A stretch of 54,538 nucleotides of DNA from Bacillota bacterium (GCA_017394515.1 JAFPXY010000009.1:1-54538), one strand, 5' to 3'. Shown: positions 1 through 8,573, numbered from the stretch's first letter. A program made the numbers and translations. Notes: generated from the sequence alone by a model not told the origin.

Positions 1-925
1 GGTCTTGCCTGCGTCTGCTTCGGTATATGTGATATCTCCGAAAGTTGCCTTACCGGGTTCGCTCAGTGAAACTGTCTTGGTCTCAGGAAGTGTTCCGCCT
101 TCTCCTGCAAGGGTGAAGGTAATGGTCTTACCTGCAGGCCAAGCTGCTCCCTCGATAGCCTTGGTTGCTTCAAGGGTTGCTTTACCGGTTGCAGTATAAG
201 TATTGGTGATGGTTGCGTTCTCAGGTGAATATTTTACATCTGTCACGAGGTTTCCAGCGCCATCGTCTTTTACCTCTACAGTAACTGTAACATCGCCGGA
301 TCCTGCCCAACCTGTTCCAAATCCATCCTCGCTGACAGTGTAGGTATAGGTCTTACCTGCATCAGCTAAACCATAGGAAATAGGTCCAAAGGATGCACTA
401 CCAGCAGCACTGAGCGTAGCTGTTGTTGTTTCCGGCATAGGTGCATTATTTGCTCCTGCGAGAGTAAGTTTGATGGTCTTACCTGTAGGCCATGCTGCAC
501 CTGTTATAGCTTTAGTTACATTGATGGTAGCATTTCCGCTTGCATCGTAAGTGTTGGTGATAGTGTCGTTTTCAGGATTATATGTAATCTCTGTCTTCAG
601 AGTACCATCTCCGTTATCGGTAACTTTTACAGTTGCAGTTATACTGCCAGAAGGGGTCCAACCTGCGCCGAAGCCATCCTCACTAATAGTATAGGTGTAG
701 GTCTTGCCTGCATCTTCCAAACCATATGTGATAGCTCCGAAGGTGGCTGTTCCAGGCGCAGTAAGCTCTTCTGTGGTGTCTGTAGGAAGAGTTCCTCCTT
801 GGCCAGCAAGCGTGAATGTCAGCGTCTTGCCTGTAGGCCAAGTTGCTCCGGAGAGTTCCTTGATAACTTTAAGTATTGCTGTACCAGTAGCATCATAGGT
901 GTTTGTGAAGGCTGCAGTTGCCGTT
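1..925 (-). repeat. Tandem ~350 bp repeats encoding pilin isopeptide domains
   Basis: Three in-frame copies of one domain can be lined up on CTGTAGGCCA-type segments at about 132, 483 and 831. The periods are 351 and 348 bp, that is 117 and 116 residues. The copies have diverged at DNA level but keep the protein motifs TWPTGKT or AWPTGKT, AGKTYTYT and TITNTY. More copies may continue left of the window. Confidence 0.8.
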
Positions 926-3789
926 TCGTCAAGAACTATAGTACCTGTAGCTTCCTGAGTAGTTGTTTCGCCAACAGTTGTTGTATATCCTGCTGCTTCA
1001 GTTTCTGTTACGGTGTATTTTGTTCCTGTAGGAACGCCTTCTACGATAATGTACTGGCCATCCTTAAGTTTGAACGTTTGTCCAGATTTGATTTTTCCGT
1101 CAGAGACTTCTTCATCAGATGAATCATAGATAACATATTTGAATTCATCTGTAAGTTCAGCTTCTGGCGAGCCGCCTTTAAGTTCTAATGTGAATTCGAA
1201 CTCCTTATCGGTATCTCCGTTAACAACTGACTTGGTTACCTTCAGGTCTCCGTTATTCTTTACGTTGGTGACCTCTACAGAACCAGAGGAGTTACCTTCC
1301 ATTATATAGTACGTCTTGCCATCGATAGTGACTTTCTGGTCAGCTGTAAAGTCTACTAAAGTAGGATCGTCACCATATCTTACCTTGTAGGTTATTCCAT
1401 CGAGATCGTATCCTACGGTTTCTGTTTCAGATACGTAATACCGTGTGCCAGCATCTACGTTAACAAATCTGATCTCGTCGCCAGGATAGATAGTTACTTC
1501 TGCCTCACCTGTGCCATAGATATGATCTGTACGGCTGTATTTAACCGTTCCGTCTTCGTTATAAACGATGTGGGATTCATATTCCGGATTCTTTTCTCCG
1601 TAGTAGATACGGTAGTCGTATGAGTAATCTTCGCCTTCAGAATCGAGCATATGCATTGTGATGGTGAAAGGCTCGTCGCAGTCTACTTCGGTTCCGTTCG
1701 AATCCACTACTTTCTTGCGGATGCTTACACCACCTTTGATGGTATTGGTTGCGGAAACTTTAGATATTTCTGTACCTTCAGTTACACCGGTAATATTGCC
1801 GGATGCATCTTTCTCGAATGTCAGGTTGTGCAATACTCCATCAACCAGCATAGGATGATATGTATATGCGGTTAACTCATAGTGGCTATTGATGTCCTGC
1901 TCCTGGAAATGGTAATCATGACCTGTTTCCAGTATGCAGTAAGTTTCGCCATCATATTCAACTGTAGGGTATTTTGTTGCATCATAAGCAGGGCTTTTAT
2001 CACTGACCATGATACCTGTAGCAATGCTGAGGAAGTCAGTCTTGATCCAGTTTTCTGCTTCAGTGAGAGTGATTCCGTTTTCGTAGCCGGGAATTATATA
2101 TTTCGTATCATCCTTATAGAAGTCAAGAACTACTTCGCCTTCTACTTCTTCACGCTGATCCGGGTCGAGTGAGTCATCCCACTTCTTCTCCAGTGACAAC
2201 TTCTCAATATACAGAGGCATCGGTTCAGGAGGTGTCAACGTGATTGGATCCTGAGGAATCTTGGTGATTGTTCCATCATTATTCTCGAGTATGCTGTATT
2301 CGAGCTTTGCCTGAGTATTCGTCTTGAGTGCAAATGGGCCGTTTGGGCCGCCAGTGATCTGTGCTTTCTGAGCGTCTGTCAAACTATCATAGGTGATCTT
2401 GTTATTGTTAAGATCAGCAATGAGGTCCATAGCATCCTGATCAGGCCATACGAGGAAACTGCAGGTTACGGTTACTCCATCTGCAATAGTCAGATCATTG
2501 CCGTTTTTATCTTTGGAAAGATCCCATATTACCTCTTTGTTGTTGTTTACCGTAGCAGCAGGTGCATCAGCCCAAGGAGTTTCTTCTCCATTAACAGTAA
2601 TAGTATACTGGAAGTTATCTGGCCTTCCGTTTACACCTGTTGAGTGGGTCATGTCTGTGACGCCATCGGTAAACTTAACATCTGCCAGTGAAAGTGAGTT
2701 TGTGATACTTCTTAGAATCTCTGCAAAAGCAGCTTCAAGTGCACTTGCGTTTGCAGCTGCATAATATGTAGCGTCGCCATGACCATCAGCAGTTGCTCCA
2801 TTTGCATATTCAGTAAGGTCTTCCATTCTGTCAACGTTGCCAAAAACGCCGATATTGTAAAGTTCATATCCTGCATTAGTGAGCTCACGTGCTCTTGGAG
2901 CAGCCTGACTATAGCAAGTAGCTATATTTTCATCTGTTTCGTATCCATTACCAGCCTGATTGCCCGCATTGTTCACGTATCTTGTCGGGTTTCCGTCTGT
3001 CAGGAAGATTATGAACATCTGCTCATCCGGCTGTGCGCTATGCTTCGCATCGGCAAGAGTCTTAGCATCGATGAGAGCGTCTTCCCAGTTAGTACCGGTA
3101 TTATTCTGATAGGTATATCCTCTGATTACGGTCTCAGCGGTTGATGCGCTTGTTGTCCACTGAGAGTTGTTTCCAGGACTAGCCATATCATTGAATGAAA
3201 CGAACGCCATTTCAACGGTATCAGGATTGGCAGCTGTGTTATAGCTAAGCAGATCTTCTGCAAGGTCAGTAGCAGCAGCAATAGCAACCTGATCACGCCT
3301 CATATTGTTTGATTGATTGTACCTAGGGCCGGTATACTCTGTGTAGGTGTAATTTCCCTGAGTCCCTGACCTGGTATAAACCGTGCTGTGATTATCGTTA
3401 TTACCTACAGCGGTATAGCCAGAGCCATAAGTATTACGATAATACAGTTGTGGATATTCATCACCAACATGGCCGTAACGTCCGTATTGTGCAACAGTGT
3501 ATCCGGATTGACCGGTTGACTCCTGCATACTTCCGGAACGGTCCATGATGAATACCACGTTGACCTTAGGGTTCTCGGTTTCAGTTTTCGCTGAACCGGT
3601 AACACTAAGTTTCAAAGTGTACGTACCGTCTTCATTGTCGATCAGTTGTTTGCTCGTTTCTGGTACCGGATAATCACCATCCGCAGCGAACGTCAAACCA
3701 GACGGTAAGTTCGGAATAAGCGTCATGACCATCATCAGAGAGACGATCAAGCATAACGCTATTCTGCCAATTCGTTTAGATTTGTTCAT
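1..3789 (-). CDS. Large VWA-domain surface adhesin/pilin-like protein with repeated isopeptide domains (3' end outside window)
   Basis: An open frame of 1263 codons runs off the left edge. Start is ATG 3789, with AGGAGG eight bases upstream. Residues 1-36 form a signal peptide (basic start, hydrophobic core). A von Willebrand A domain follows, with MIDAS residues D83-x-S85-x-S87, a threonine in GTNWEDAL and an aspartate in FLTDGNPT. After it come Cna-B/pilin-backbone-like beta domains, then at least three repeats of a Spy0128/FctA-like pilin domain (nt about 1-925, period 116-117 residues). Each repeat has a lysine near its start, TYTYT(I/V)SEDG and a closing TITNTY, the layout of Lys-Asn isopeptide domains. 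By family it would be a sortase-anchored adhesin or pilus tip protein. The anchor motif and any sortase lie outside the window. Function is inferred from domains. Confidence 0.85.
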   Translation of the reverse strand, partial: MNKSKRIGRIALCLIVSLMMVMTLIPNLPSGLTFAADGDYPVPETSKQLIDNEDGTYTLKLSVTGSAKTETENPKVNVVFIMDRSGSMQESTGQSGYTVAQYGRYGHVGDEYPQLYYRNTYGSGYTAVGNNDNHSTVYTRSGTQGNYTYTEYTGPRYNQSNNMRRDQVAIAAATDLAEDLLSYNTAANPDTVEMAFVSFNDMASPGNNSQWTTSASTAETVIRGYTYQNNTGTNWEDALIDAKTLADAKHSAQPDEQMFIIFLTDGNPTRYVNNAGNQAGNGYETDENIATCYSQAAPRARELTNAGYELYNIGVFGNVDRMEDLTEYANGATADGHGDATYYAAANASALEAAFAEILRSITNSLSLADVKFTDGVTDMTHSTGVNGRPDNFQYTITVNGEETPWADAPAATVNNNKEVIWDLSKDKNGNDLTIADGVTVTCSFLVWPDQDAMDLIADLNNNKITYDSLTDAQKAQITGGPNGPFALKTNTQAKLEYSILENNDGTITKIPQDPITLTPPEPMPLYIEKLSLEKKWDDSLDPDQREEVEGEVVLDFYKDDTKYIIPGYENGITLTEAENWIKTDFLSIATGIMVSDKSPAYDATKYPTVEYDGETYCILETGHDYHFQEQDINSHYELTAYTYHPMLVDGVLHNLTFEKDASGNITGVTEGTEISKVSATNTIKGGVSIRKKVVDSNGTEVDCDEPFTITMHMLDSEGEDYSYDYRIYYGEKNPEYESHIVYNEDGTVKYSRTDHIYGTGEAEVTIYPGDEIRFVNVDAGTRYYVSETETVGYDLDGITYKVRYGDDPTLVDFTADQKVTIDGKTYYIMEGNSSGSVEVTNVKNNGDLKVTKSVVNGDTDKEFEFTLELKGGSPEAELTDEFKYVIYDSSDEEVSDGKIKSGQTFKLKDGQYIIVEGVPTGTKYTVTETEAAGYTTTVGETTTQEATGTIVLDETATAAFTNTYDATGTAILKVIKELSGATWPTGKTLTFTLAGQGGTLPTDTTEELTAPGTATFGAITYGLEDAGKTYTYTISEDGFGAGWTPSGSITATVKVTDNGDGTLKTEITYNPENDTITNTYDASGNATINVTKAITGAAWPTGKTIKLTLAGANNAPMPETTTATLSAAGSASFGPISYGLADAGKTYTYTVSEDGFGTGWAGSGDVTVTVEVKDDGAGNLVTDVKYSPENATITNTYTATGKATLEATKAIEGAAWPAGKTITFTLAGEGGTLPETKTVSLSEPGKATFGDITYTEADAGKT

Positions 3790-4230
3790 CCCCAATTCCT
3801 CCTAATGGAATAATTAATATATATGAAATAACGGTGTCCGATGTGCGTCTTATCGGACACACACGAAATAAAGATAATTGCATGAGGGCACATTAAACCC
3901 CCAAATTATAATTTTATACATACTAATTTTACGATAAAATGTCTAATGAGTCAATAAAAAATATCTTTTTTGATGTTATTTGTTTGCTAATTTTTTATTT
4001 TATATAAATAACATTTATACCTGTTTACAATATCTTTTTCTGCTCTTTTACATAATTGAACTTTTGGTACAATTATTAGTTGGACAGGTGTCTAAAGCAC
4101 GAGAAAATAAAATTTTGAATTGAGTTTTGTCCTCCGCTCTACTACATTCTTTAATATTTCTTAAGAAAATATTCCTTTTATTATTTGGTCTTTTATTGTA
4201 TACTATTAACATCAAAAGGGGGACAAGGAA
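3790..4230. other. AT-rich divergent intergenic region between adhesin and lipid operon
   Basis: This 441 bp has no credible gene. It must carry the promoters of the adhesin (leftward) and of the phospholipid operon (rightward). A TATAAT-like hexamer lies on the minus strand at 3905-3910, and TATACT on the plus strand at 4199-4204. Neither has a convincing -35 box at standard spacing, so I do not call exact promoters. The one clear structure is the inverted repeat at 3834-3860. Confidence 0.5.
3834..3860 (-). promoter_or_regulatory. Inverted repeat in adhesin leader
   Basis: Perfect 9 bp arms, GTGTCCGAT (3834-3842) and ATCGGACAC (3852-3860), are separated by 9 bases. The repeat sits 45-71 bp upstream of the adhesin start codon, so it is either an operator or an RNA hairpin in the 5' leader. 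No T-run follows, so it is not a typical terminator. Confidence 0.45.
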
Positions 4231-4809
4231 ATGAGATCAAGGGAATCCATAATTAAAAACACTGCCACAGGGATGCTTGTATTTTTGCTTGCCCTGTGTC
4301 TTTTATTTATGCTCCATGCTTGGAGTCACGGGCACTTCCAATCCATGGATAGCTTGAAGGAATACATCATCTCTTTTGGGGCCTGGGGACCTATCATTTT
4401 GGTTCTGATACAGGCGCTGCAGGTGGTGCTTCCAGTGCTGCCAGGCTGGCTGGGTTGCATCGTGGGGGCTGCGCTCTTCGGGGCGGCTGAAGGTTTCTGG
4501 ATCAACTACATCGGAATCAGCGCCGGATCCATCATCGCTTACTTCCTCGCTCGGAAGTTTGGCGTAAGCCTGGTCCAAAAGATGGTCTCTATGGAGAGAT
4601 ATTCCAAGTGGGTGGCATGGGTGAACACCAAAAAGAGCTACACCCTCGTACTCTTCCTGGCTATTCTGCTGCCTCTGGCGCCAGATGACTTCCTTTGCTA
4701 CTTTTCGGGACTGACCTCCATGTCATCCTCCAAGTTCATCGCGATCATCATCGCTGCCAAGCCTTGGTGCATATTGTTCTACAGCTTATTTTTTGCATAT
4801 TTGATTTAA
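4231..4809 (+). CDS. VTT-domain (TVP38/TMEM64, DedA superfamily) membrane protein
   Basis: A 192-residue integral membrane protein with about five hydrophobic segments. The VTT signature region is around residues 65-100 (VLPVLPGWLGCIVGAALFG, then a glycine-rich AGSIIAYFLARKFG stretch). VTT proteins of the DedA superfamily move lipids across the membrane. In Bacillus subtilis the DedA protein PetA (YbfM) is encoded between pssA and psd and is needed to distribute phosphatidylethanolamine. Here the gene lies 14 bp upstream of pssA in a pssA-psd operon, so a role in phosphatidylethanolamine or phosphatidylserine flipping is a good inference. The fold call is firm; the substrate is inferred from context. 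Start ATG 4231 is preceded by AAGGA-type sequence. Confidence 0.8.
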   Translation: MRSRESIIKNTATGMLVFLLALCLLFMLHAWSHGHFQSMDSLKEYIISFGAWGPIILVLIQALQVVLPVLPGWLGCIVGAALFGAAEGFWINYIGISAGSIIAYFLARKFGVSLVQKMVSMERYSKWVAWVNTKKSYTLVLFLAILLPLAPDDFLCYFSGLTSMSSSKFIAIIIAAKPWCILFYSLFFAYLI

Positions 4810-4823
4810 AAGGGGTAAATGTT

Positions 4824-5447
4824 ATGTTAGGGTTTTACAATTACACGGTTATTCTTACCTATATAGGTATGTTGGTGGGTTTTTCGGGTATCACATTCGC
4901 GCTGAACGGTGATCCGAAGACGGCTATTATCTGCCTGATGGTTTCCGGTGTCTGCGACATGTTCGACGGCAAGATCGCGTCCACCATGGATCGCACTCCG
5001 GAGGAAAAGCATTTCGGAATCCAGATCGACTCTCTGAGCGACCTGATATGTTTCGGAGTGCTGCCCGCGGTCATCATCTGCACCATCACAGGGCACAGCA
5101 CTTTGAGTTACTACGCTTCCGGTCTCTACGTGCTGGCGGCTCTCATTCGCCTGGCTTGGTTCAATGTGGATGAGATGGATCGCCAGAGCGTGAGCGAAGG
5201 CTCCAGGGAGACCTATCTGGGGCTTCCCGTTACCACAGCGGCTTTGATTCTGCCCATCTATCTGGAGATTGCTTACACAGCTAGTCTGGACGGCATCAAG
5301 TATTCACCTTATCTGCTGCTCCTCATGGCAGTGGCCTTCCTCTGTCCTTTCAAACTGAAGAAGCCTGCTATCCTGGGGAAGATCAGCATGATCATCGTCG
5401 GCGGCGTGGCCGTTGCGGTATTTTTCCTGTCGGGCTTTGATATTTAA
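4824..5447 (+). CDS. pssA: CDP-diacylglycerol--serine O-phosphatidyltransferase
   Basis: A 207-residue membrane enzyme that condenses CDP-diacylglycerol with serine to phosphatidylserine. The CDP-alcohol phosphotransferase motif is clear: DMFDGKIA near residue 50, then GIQIDSLSD, giving the D-x2-DG-x2-A...G-x3-D-x3-D pattern. The usual arginine after the alanine is serine here. The spacing to the second half is slightly longer than in the textbook motif, as is common in clostridial PssA. An open frame extends upstream to 4695 but overlaps the VTT gene. ATG 4824 has AGGGG ten bases ahead and gives the expected N-terminal membrane helix. It feeds psd directly downstream. Confidence 0.93.
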   Translation: MLGFYNYTVILTYIGMLVGFSGITFALNGDPKTAIICLMVSGVCDMFDGKIASTMDRTPEEKHFGIQIDSLSDLICFGVLPAVIICTITGHSTLSYYASGLYVLAALIRLAWFNVDEMDRQSVSEGSRETYLGLPVTTAALILPIYLEIAYTASLDGIKYSPYLLLLMAVAFLCPFKLKKPAILGKISMIIVGGVAVAVFFLSGFDI

Positions 5448-5462
5448 ATTGTGGGTGCTGAT

Positions 5463-6308
5463 ATGAGAGAAAAATCTTCTTCGGAAAGTTCTTCCGTGCG
5501 CTTCCTCTACGGCACCGCCTTGGGACGTACTCTATTACATATAATAATGAAGGGACATTTGGACAAGCCGGTGGTAAGTTTCCTCAGGTCTGGGTTGTCG
5601 CGGGGTTATGCGCGAGGTTATGCTCGCAAGCTGGGGCTTGATCTGTCTCGCGACGAGTTGGACGGCTTCGGCTCCTATCGTGACTTTTTCCTGCGCGAGC
5701 GGGATGGCCTGGAGTTTGACATGGAGCCAACGCACCTGATCAGTCCCTGCGATGGTTGGCTCAGTGCCTTCAAAGTTAACTCGGATTCGCAGTTCGATAT
5801 CAAGGGCTCAGTCTATGGACTGGCGGATCTCTTTGATGATCCGTTTCTGGCGTCTCGCTATAGCGGCGGCGACTGCCTGATATTCAGACTTTGTCCTTCG
5901 GACTATCACCACTATTTTTATATAGACGACTGCATCCAGGGCGAAAACCATTTCATTCCCGGAGAGCTTCACAGCGTTCAGCCCATTGCCTGCCGCACCA
6001 AAAAGGTGTATACTCTTAATCGCAGGAACTGGTCTTTACTAGACACAGCCAACTTTGGTCTCGTGGTCCAAGTGGAGGTGGGAGCTCTGGTGGTAGGTGG
6101 CATCGTGAACGGTGTGCGTCCCGGTTCGACTGTGAAGCGCAGCGACGAAAAAGGCTACTTCGACCTGGCGGGCTCTACCATCGTATTGTTTTTTGAAAAG
6201 GACCGCATCCGGCTTCTGCCCGAGATCAAAAAATATCTTGCAGGCTCTTCTGAGGATTACCCGGAGTTCCGGGTGACCGCAGGCCAGCAGATAGGAGAAA
6301 AATGCTAA
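5463..6308 (+). CDS. psd: Phosphatidylserine decarboxylase proenzyme
   Basis: 281 residues. It converts phosphatidylserine to phosphatidylethanolamine after self-cleavage that makes a pyruvoyl group. The cleavage motif is near the C-terminus, AGSTIVLFF, with the serine of GST as the future pyruvoyl residue. The upstream family motif CPSDYHHYFY is also present. Start: an in-frame GTG exists at 5451 but has no Shine-Dalgarno; ATG 5463 has GGGTG five bases upstream and is preferred. It lies 15 bp after pssA and overlaps the PAP2 gene by 7 bp, so the two are translationally coupled. Confidence 0.93.
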   Translation: MREKSSSESSSVRFLYGTALGRTLLHIIMKGHLDKPVVSFLRSGLSRGYARGYARKLGLDLSRDELDGFGSYRDFFLRERDGLEFDMEPTHLISPCDGWLSAFKVNSDSQFDIKGSVYGLADLFDDPFLASRYSGGDCLIFRLCPSDYHHYFYIDDCIQGENHFIPGELHSVQPIACRTKKVYTLNRRNWSLLDTANFGLVVQVEVGALVVGGIVNGVRPGSTVKRSDEKGYFDLAGSTIVLFFEKDRIRLLPEIKKYLAGSSEDYPEFRVTAGQQIGEKC

Positions 6309-6982
6309 CCGAAAAATTTTATAAAAGATATAAATACATGATCGTGCTTCTGGCGCTGAGCTTCCTTTGGAACGCTCTGTCCTACTGGGGCGGCAGACTC
6401 ATCAACCAAGGCTTGACGCATCATGACCTTAGCCTTCCGGTGGATCTGGTGATCCCTCTGGTGCCGGTGACGGTCATTCTCTACTTCGGCGCCTTTTTAT
6501 TCTGGTTTATCAACTATTCCCTGATTGCCGGAGGCGATGACGAAGAGAGAGGCCGCTTCTTCATGGCGGACTTCATTTCCAGAGTGGTCTGCCTGGCCTT
6601 CTTCATTATTTTGCCCACCACCCTGGTCAGACCGGAGCCCGGCACAGACACAGCCTGGAGCACCTTCCTCACCTTCGTGTATCAGATGGACAGCGCGGAC
6701 AACCTTTTCCCCTCCATCCACTGCTTGGCCAGCTGGCTCGCATGGGTCGGAGTAAGAAACCGCAAAGACATCCCTGCCTGGTATCGCAACCTGAGCCTGG
6801 TGCTGGCCATACTGATCTGCATCTCCACGGTGACCACCAAGCAGCACGTTGTCGTGGACATCTTCGCCGGGGTTATCCTGGCGGAGCTCTGCTACTGGCT
6901 CGTCGGCTTCTTCAAGTTGGGCGACCGGTACCTGAAGTTCGCAGATCGCGTGGCGGGGCTGTTCGGCGTGCGCCGGGAGTAA
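6302..6982 (+). CDS. PAP2-family membrane phosphatase
   Basis: 226 residues with about six membrane segments. PAP2 motifs: FPSIH with the conserved serine and histidine, and a last motif TTKQHVVVDIFAG with the catalytic His and Asp. The first motif (K-x6-RP) is reduced to an RP in TTLVRPEPG. This is the phosphatidate phosphatase or Aur1-like branch, acting on lipid phosphates at the membrane. As the last gene of the phospholipid operon (start overlapping the psd stop by 7 bp, AGGAG upstream) it may remove a lipid phosphate or recycle intermediates. The exact substrate cannot be read from sequence. Confidence 0.82.
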   Translation: MLTEKFYKRYKYMIVLLALSFLWNALSYWGGRLINQGLTHHDLSLPVDLVIPLVPVTVILYFGAFLFWFINYSLIAGGDDEERGRFFMADFISRVVCLAFFIILPTTLVRPEPGTDTAWSTFLTFVYQMDSADNLFPSIHCLASWLAWVGVRNRKDIPAWYRNLSLVLAILICISTVTTKQHVVVDIFAGVILAELCYWLVGFFKLGDRYLKFADRVAGLFGVRRE

Positions 6983-7107
6983 TGGCGCGACGCGGGAGTG
7001 ATGGAGCGGCGCGGGACGGCGCGAGAAATTGAGTTTTTTGCAAAATTGGGCTGAAAGTAATGTTTCGACGTGATATAATGATATTGTCTAAAATAATAAA
7101 GCAGCGC

Positions 7108-7138
7108 ATCGCGTGTCTATTGGGGCACGCGATTTTTT
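7108..7138 (+). terminator. Rho-independent terminator of the phospholipid operon
   Basis: Stem ATCGCGTG (7108-7115) pairs with CACGCGAT (7126-7133) and is followed by a run of six T. It ends the pssA-psd-PAP2 transcript. Confidence 0.85.
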
Positions 7139-7194
7139 GCGCTCTAAATCAAAGTAGGTTATGCAATGTAAGGATTTGAGAACGTAAAAAGTTA

Positions 7195-7385
7195 CTCATA
7201 CATTTAGCTCGTTTTTATTATGTAAATGTATCAATGAGACTTATACATTAGGGGCCGTTTTTTGCGGAAATGTATGAGTCGGGCTGCTGATAGAGCGCCA
7301 TTGATACATACAGCCTGAAAATCCATCGGAATGTATCAATTTGACTTATACATTTGGGAGGTTTTTTTGCGAAGAATGTATGAGT
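7195..7385. repeat. Palindromic array, left copy (~190 bp)
   Basis: The unit begins with CTCATACATT and ends with its exact inverse AATGTATGAG (7375-7384). Inside are alternating ATACATT and AATGTAT half-sites: CTCATACATT 7195, AATGTATCAATG 7225, CTTATACATT 7240, AATGTATGAG 7269, CATTGATACAT 7299, AATGTATCAAT 7330, CTTATACATT 7345, AATGTATGAG 7375. These make four ~40 bp hairpin units, several with TTTTTTGC in the loop. A second copy at 8282-8470 lines up over its whole length. The right end of this copy overlaps a spurious N-terminal extension of the nuclease frame. Confidence 0.85.
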
Positions 7386-7429
7386 ACGAATTTAAGCCTA
7401 TTTTGTTATACCATGAAGGAGGTGCGAAT

Positions 7430-8242
7430 TTGCTGAGACACATGCTAGAAGAGGAATTGAAATACGAGGAGAAGGAGCTTGCTGAGTTTCAGAAGAAGTT
7501 GAAGAAGTACAAAGTCTTTAATCTGACACTGTCCCAAGACAAACGTGGTTTTATACGATTCTATTGCCACAAGCCCGGTCAGAAAAAACGGAAGTATATT
7601 AAAAAGTCGGATGAGGATTTTTTGCGCAGTATTGCTTACGGGCGTTTCGTGCAGGAAACAATTGACGTCCTTGAACAAAACATCAAAACGATCGCCAAGT
7701 TATTAGAGACTGTCAGAGATAGTAATCCTCAAAGCATCACTAATGCACTGCCCATAGCATATCGAAGAGCTATAGAAATGTTGAAAATAACTAAAGATAA
7801 TCAAGTTATTCAATCTGAGAATCCTTATAAACCTGAAGAGCTGGTCCACGAAGCGAGCAACGGACTCTTGGTCAGGAGTCTGGGAGAACTTATTATTGCT
7901 AATTTCCTTATACAATACAATATAAATTTCCGATATGAGAAAGCTCTTAAACTCAAGATCAAACATGTCCGAAAAAATGGTACCGTATGGGAAGAAAAGG
8001 TCACAAAGTATCCGGATTTCACGATCTTTTTGGCCGATGGAAATGTGATATACTGGGAGCACCTCGGCATGTTCGATAATGAAGATTACCGCGATACTCA
8101 ATATGAGAAATTTAAACTCTATTACGATAACGATATCTACCCTTCCCATAACCTCATCGTAACAATGGATGGCAAGGGCAAGCCCAAGAGGACTCAGGAA
8201 TACATAGATATAATAGAAAAAAGGATTCTTCCGTATATGTGA
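7430..8242 (+). CDS. Orphan PD-(D/E)XK-type nuclease, N-terminal coiled coil (hypothetical)
   Basis: A solitary gene between two ~190 bp palindromic arrays. The first ~30 residues are a charged coiled coil; a very basic patch follows (GQKKRKYIKK). The C-terminal half carries a restriction-endonuclease-like core: SLGELIIANFL (acidic residue), YPDFTIF (PD), YWEHLGM (E-x-H where many have E-x-K). This variant is known from helicase-linked and stand-alone nucleases of gut Clostridia and Actinobacteria, from memory. Start: the frame is open from ATG 7331 and 7376, but both lie in the repeat. TTG 7430 has a perfect AAGGAGG seven bases upstream, giving 270 residues. Substrate and role are unknown; a link to the flanking arrays is inferred from position. 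Confidence 0.7.
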   Translation: MLRHMLEEELKYEEKELAEFQKKLKKYKVFNLTLSQDKRGFIRFYCHKPGQKKRKYIKKSDEDFLRSIAYGRFVQETIDVLEQNIKTIAKLLETVRDSNPQSITNALPIAYRRAIEMLKITKDNQVIQSENPYKPEELVHEASNGLLVRSLGELIIANFLIQYNINFRYEKALKLKIKHVRKNGTVWEEKVTKYPDFTIFLADGNVIYWEHLGMFDNEDYRDTQYEKFKLYYDNDIYPSHNLIVTMDGKGKPKRTQEYIDIIEKRILPYM

Positions 8243-8281
8243 TGCTGTGGAAATAGGATGCAAAATACCGCAAAAAATTTG

Positions 8282-8470
8282 CTCATACATTTGGCTCTTT
8301 TTTTCTCACAAATGTATCAATGAAACTTATACATTTGGGCCTGTTTTTTGCGGGAATGTATAAGTAGGGCAATTGGTAGAGCGCCATTGATACATTTGCC
8401 CCGAAAATTCCCCCTAATGTATCAATTTTACTTATACATTTGGGGGATTATTTTGCAAAAATGTATGAGT
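8282..8470. repeat. Palindromic array, right copy (~190 bp)
   Basis: Direct repeat of 7195-7385 on the other side of the nuclease gene: same ends (CTCATACATT and AATGTATGAG), same order of half-sites, and the same internal GAGCGCCATTGATACAT stretch. The copies differ by scattered substitutions and a few short length changes, many in loops, while the ATACATT/AATGTAT arms are kept. An open frame at 8348-8584 is only the translation of this repeat and is not called a gene. Confidence 0.85.
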
Positions 8471-8537
8471 GATTTTTTGCCTTCGATTTGCAGCTCTTTC
8501 CCCGCAAAAAACGCCCTCCCCAGTCTCACCTTCCCCC

Positions 8538-8565
8538 ACAAAAAAACACCCCCGCAGGGGTGTTT
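8538..8565 (-). terminator. Terminator after prmC
   Basis: On the minus strand, AAACACCCC and GGGGTGTTT (8544-8552 with 8557-8565) form a stem with a 4-base loop, running into a T-rich tail. It lies 8 bp past the prmC stop and ends the liv-prmC transcript. Confidence 0.85.
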
Positions 8566-8573
8566 CATTTTCA

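Noticed and set aside
1-925. Regular repeats that could suggest a CRISPR array
   Set aside because: The period is about 350 bp and the repeats are in-frame protein domains.
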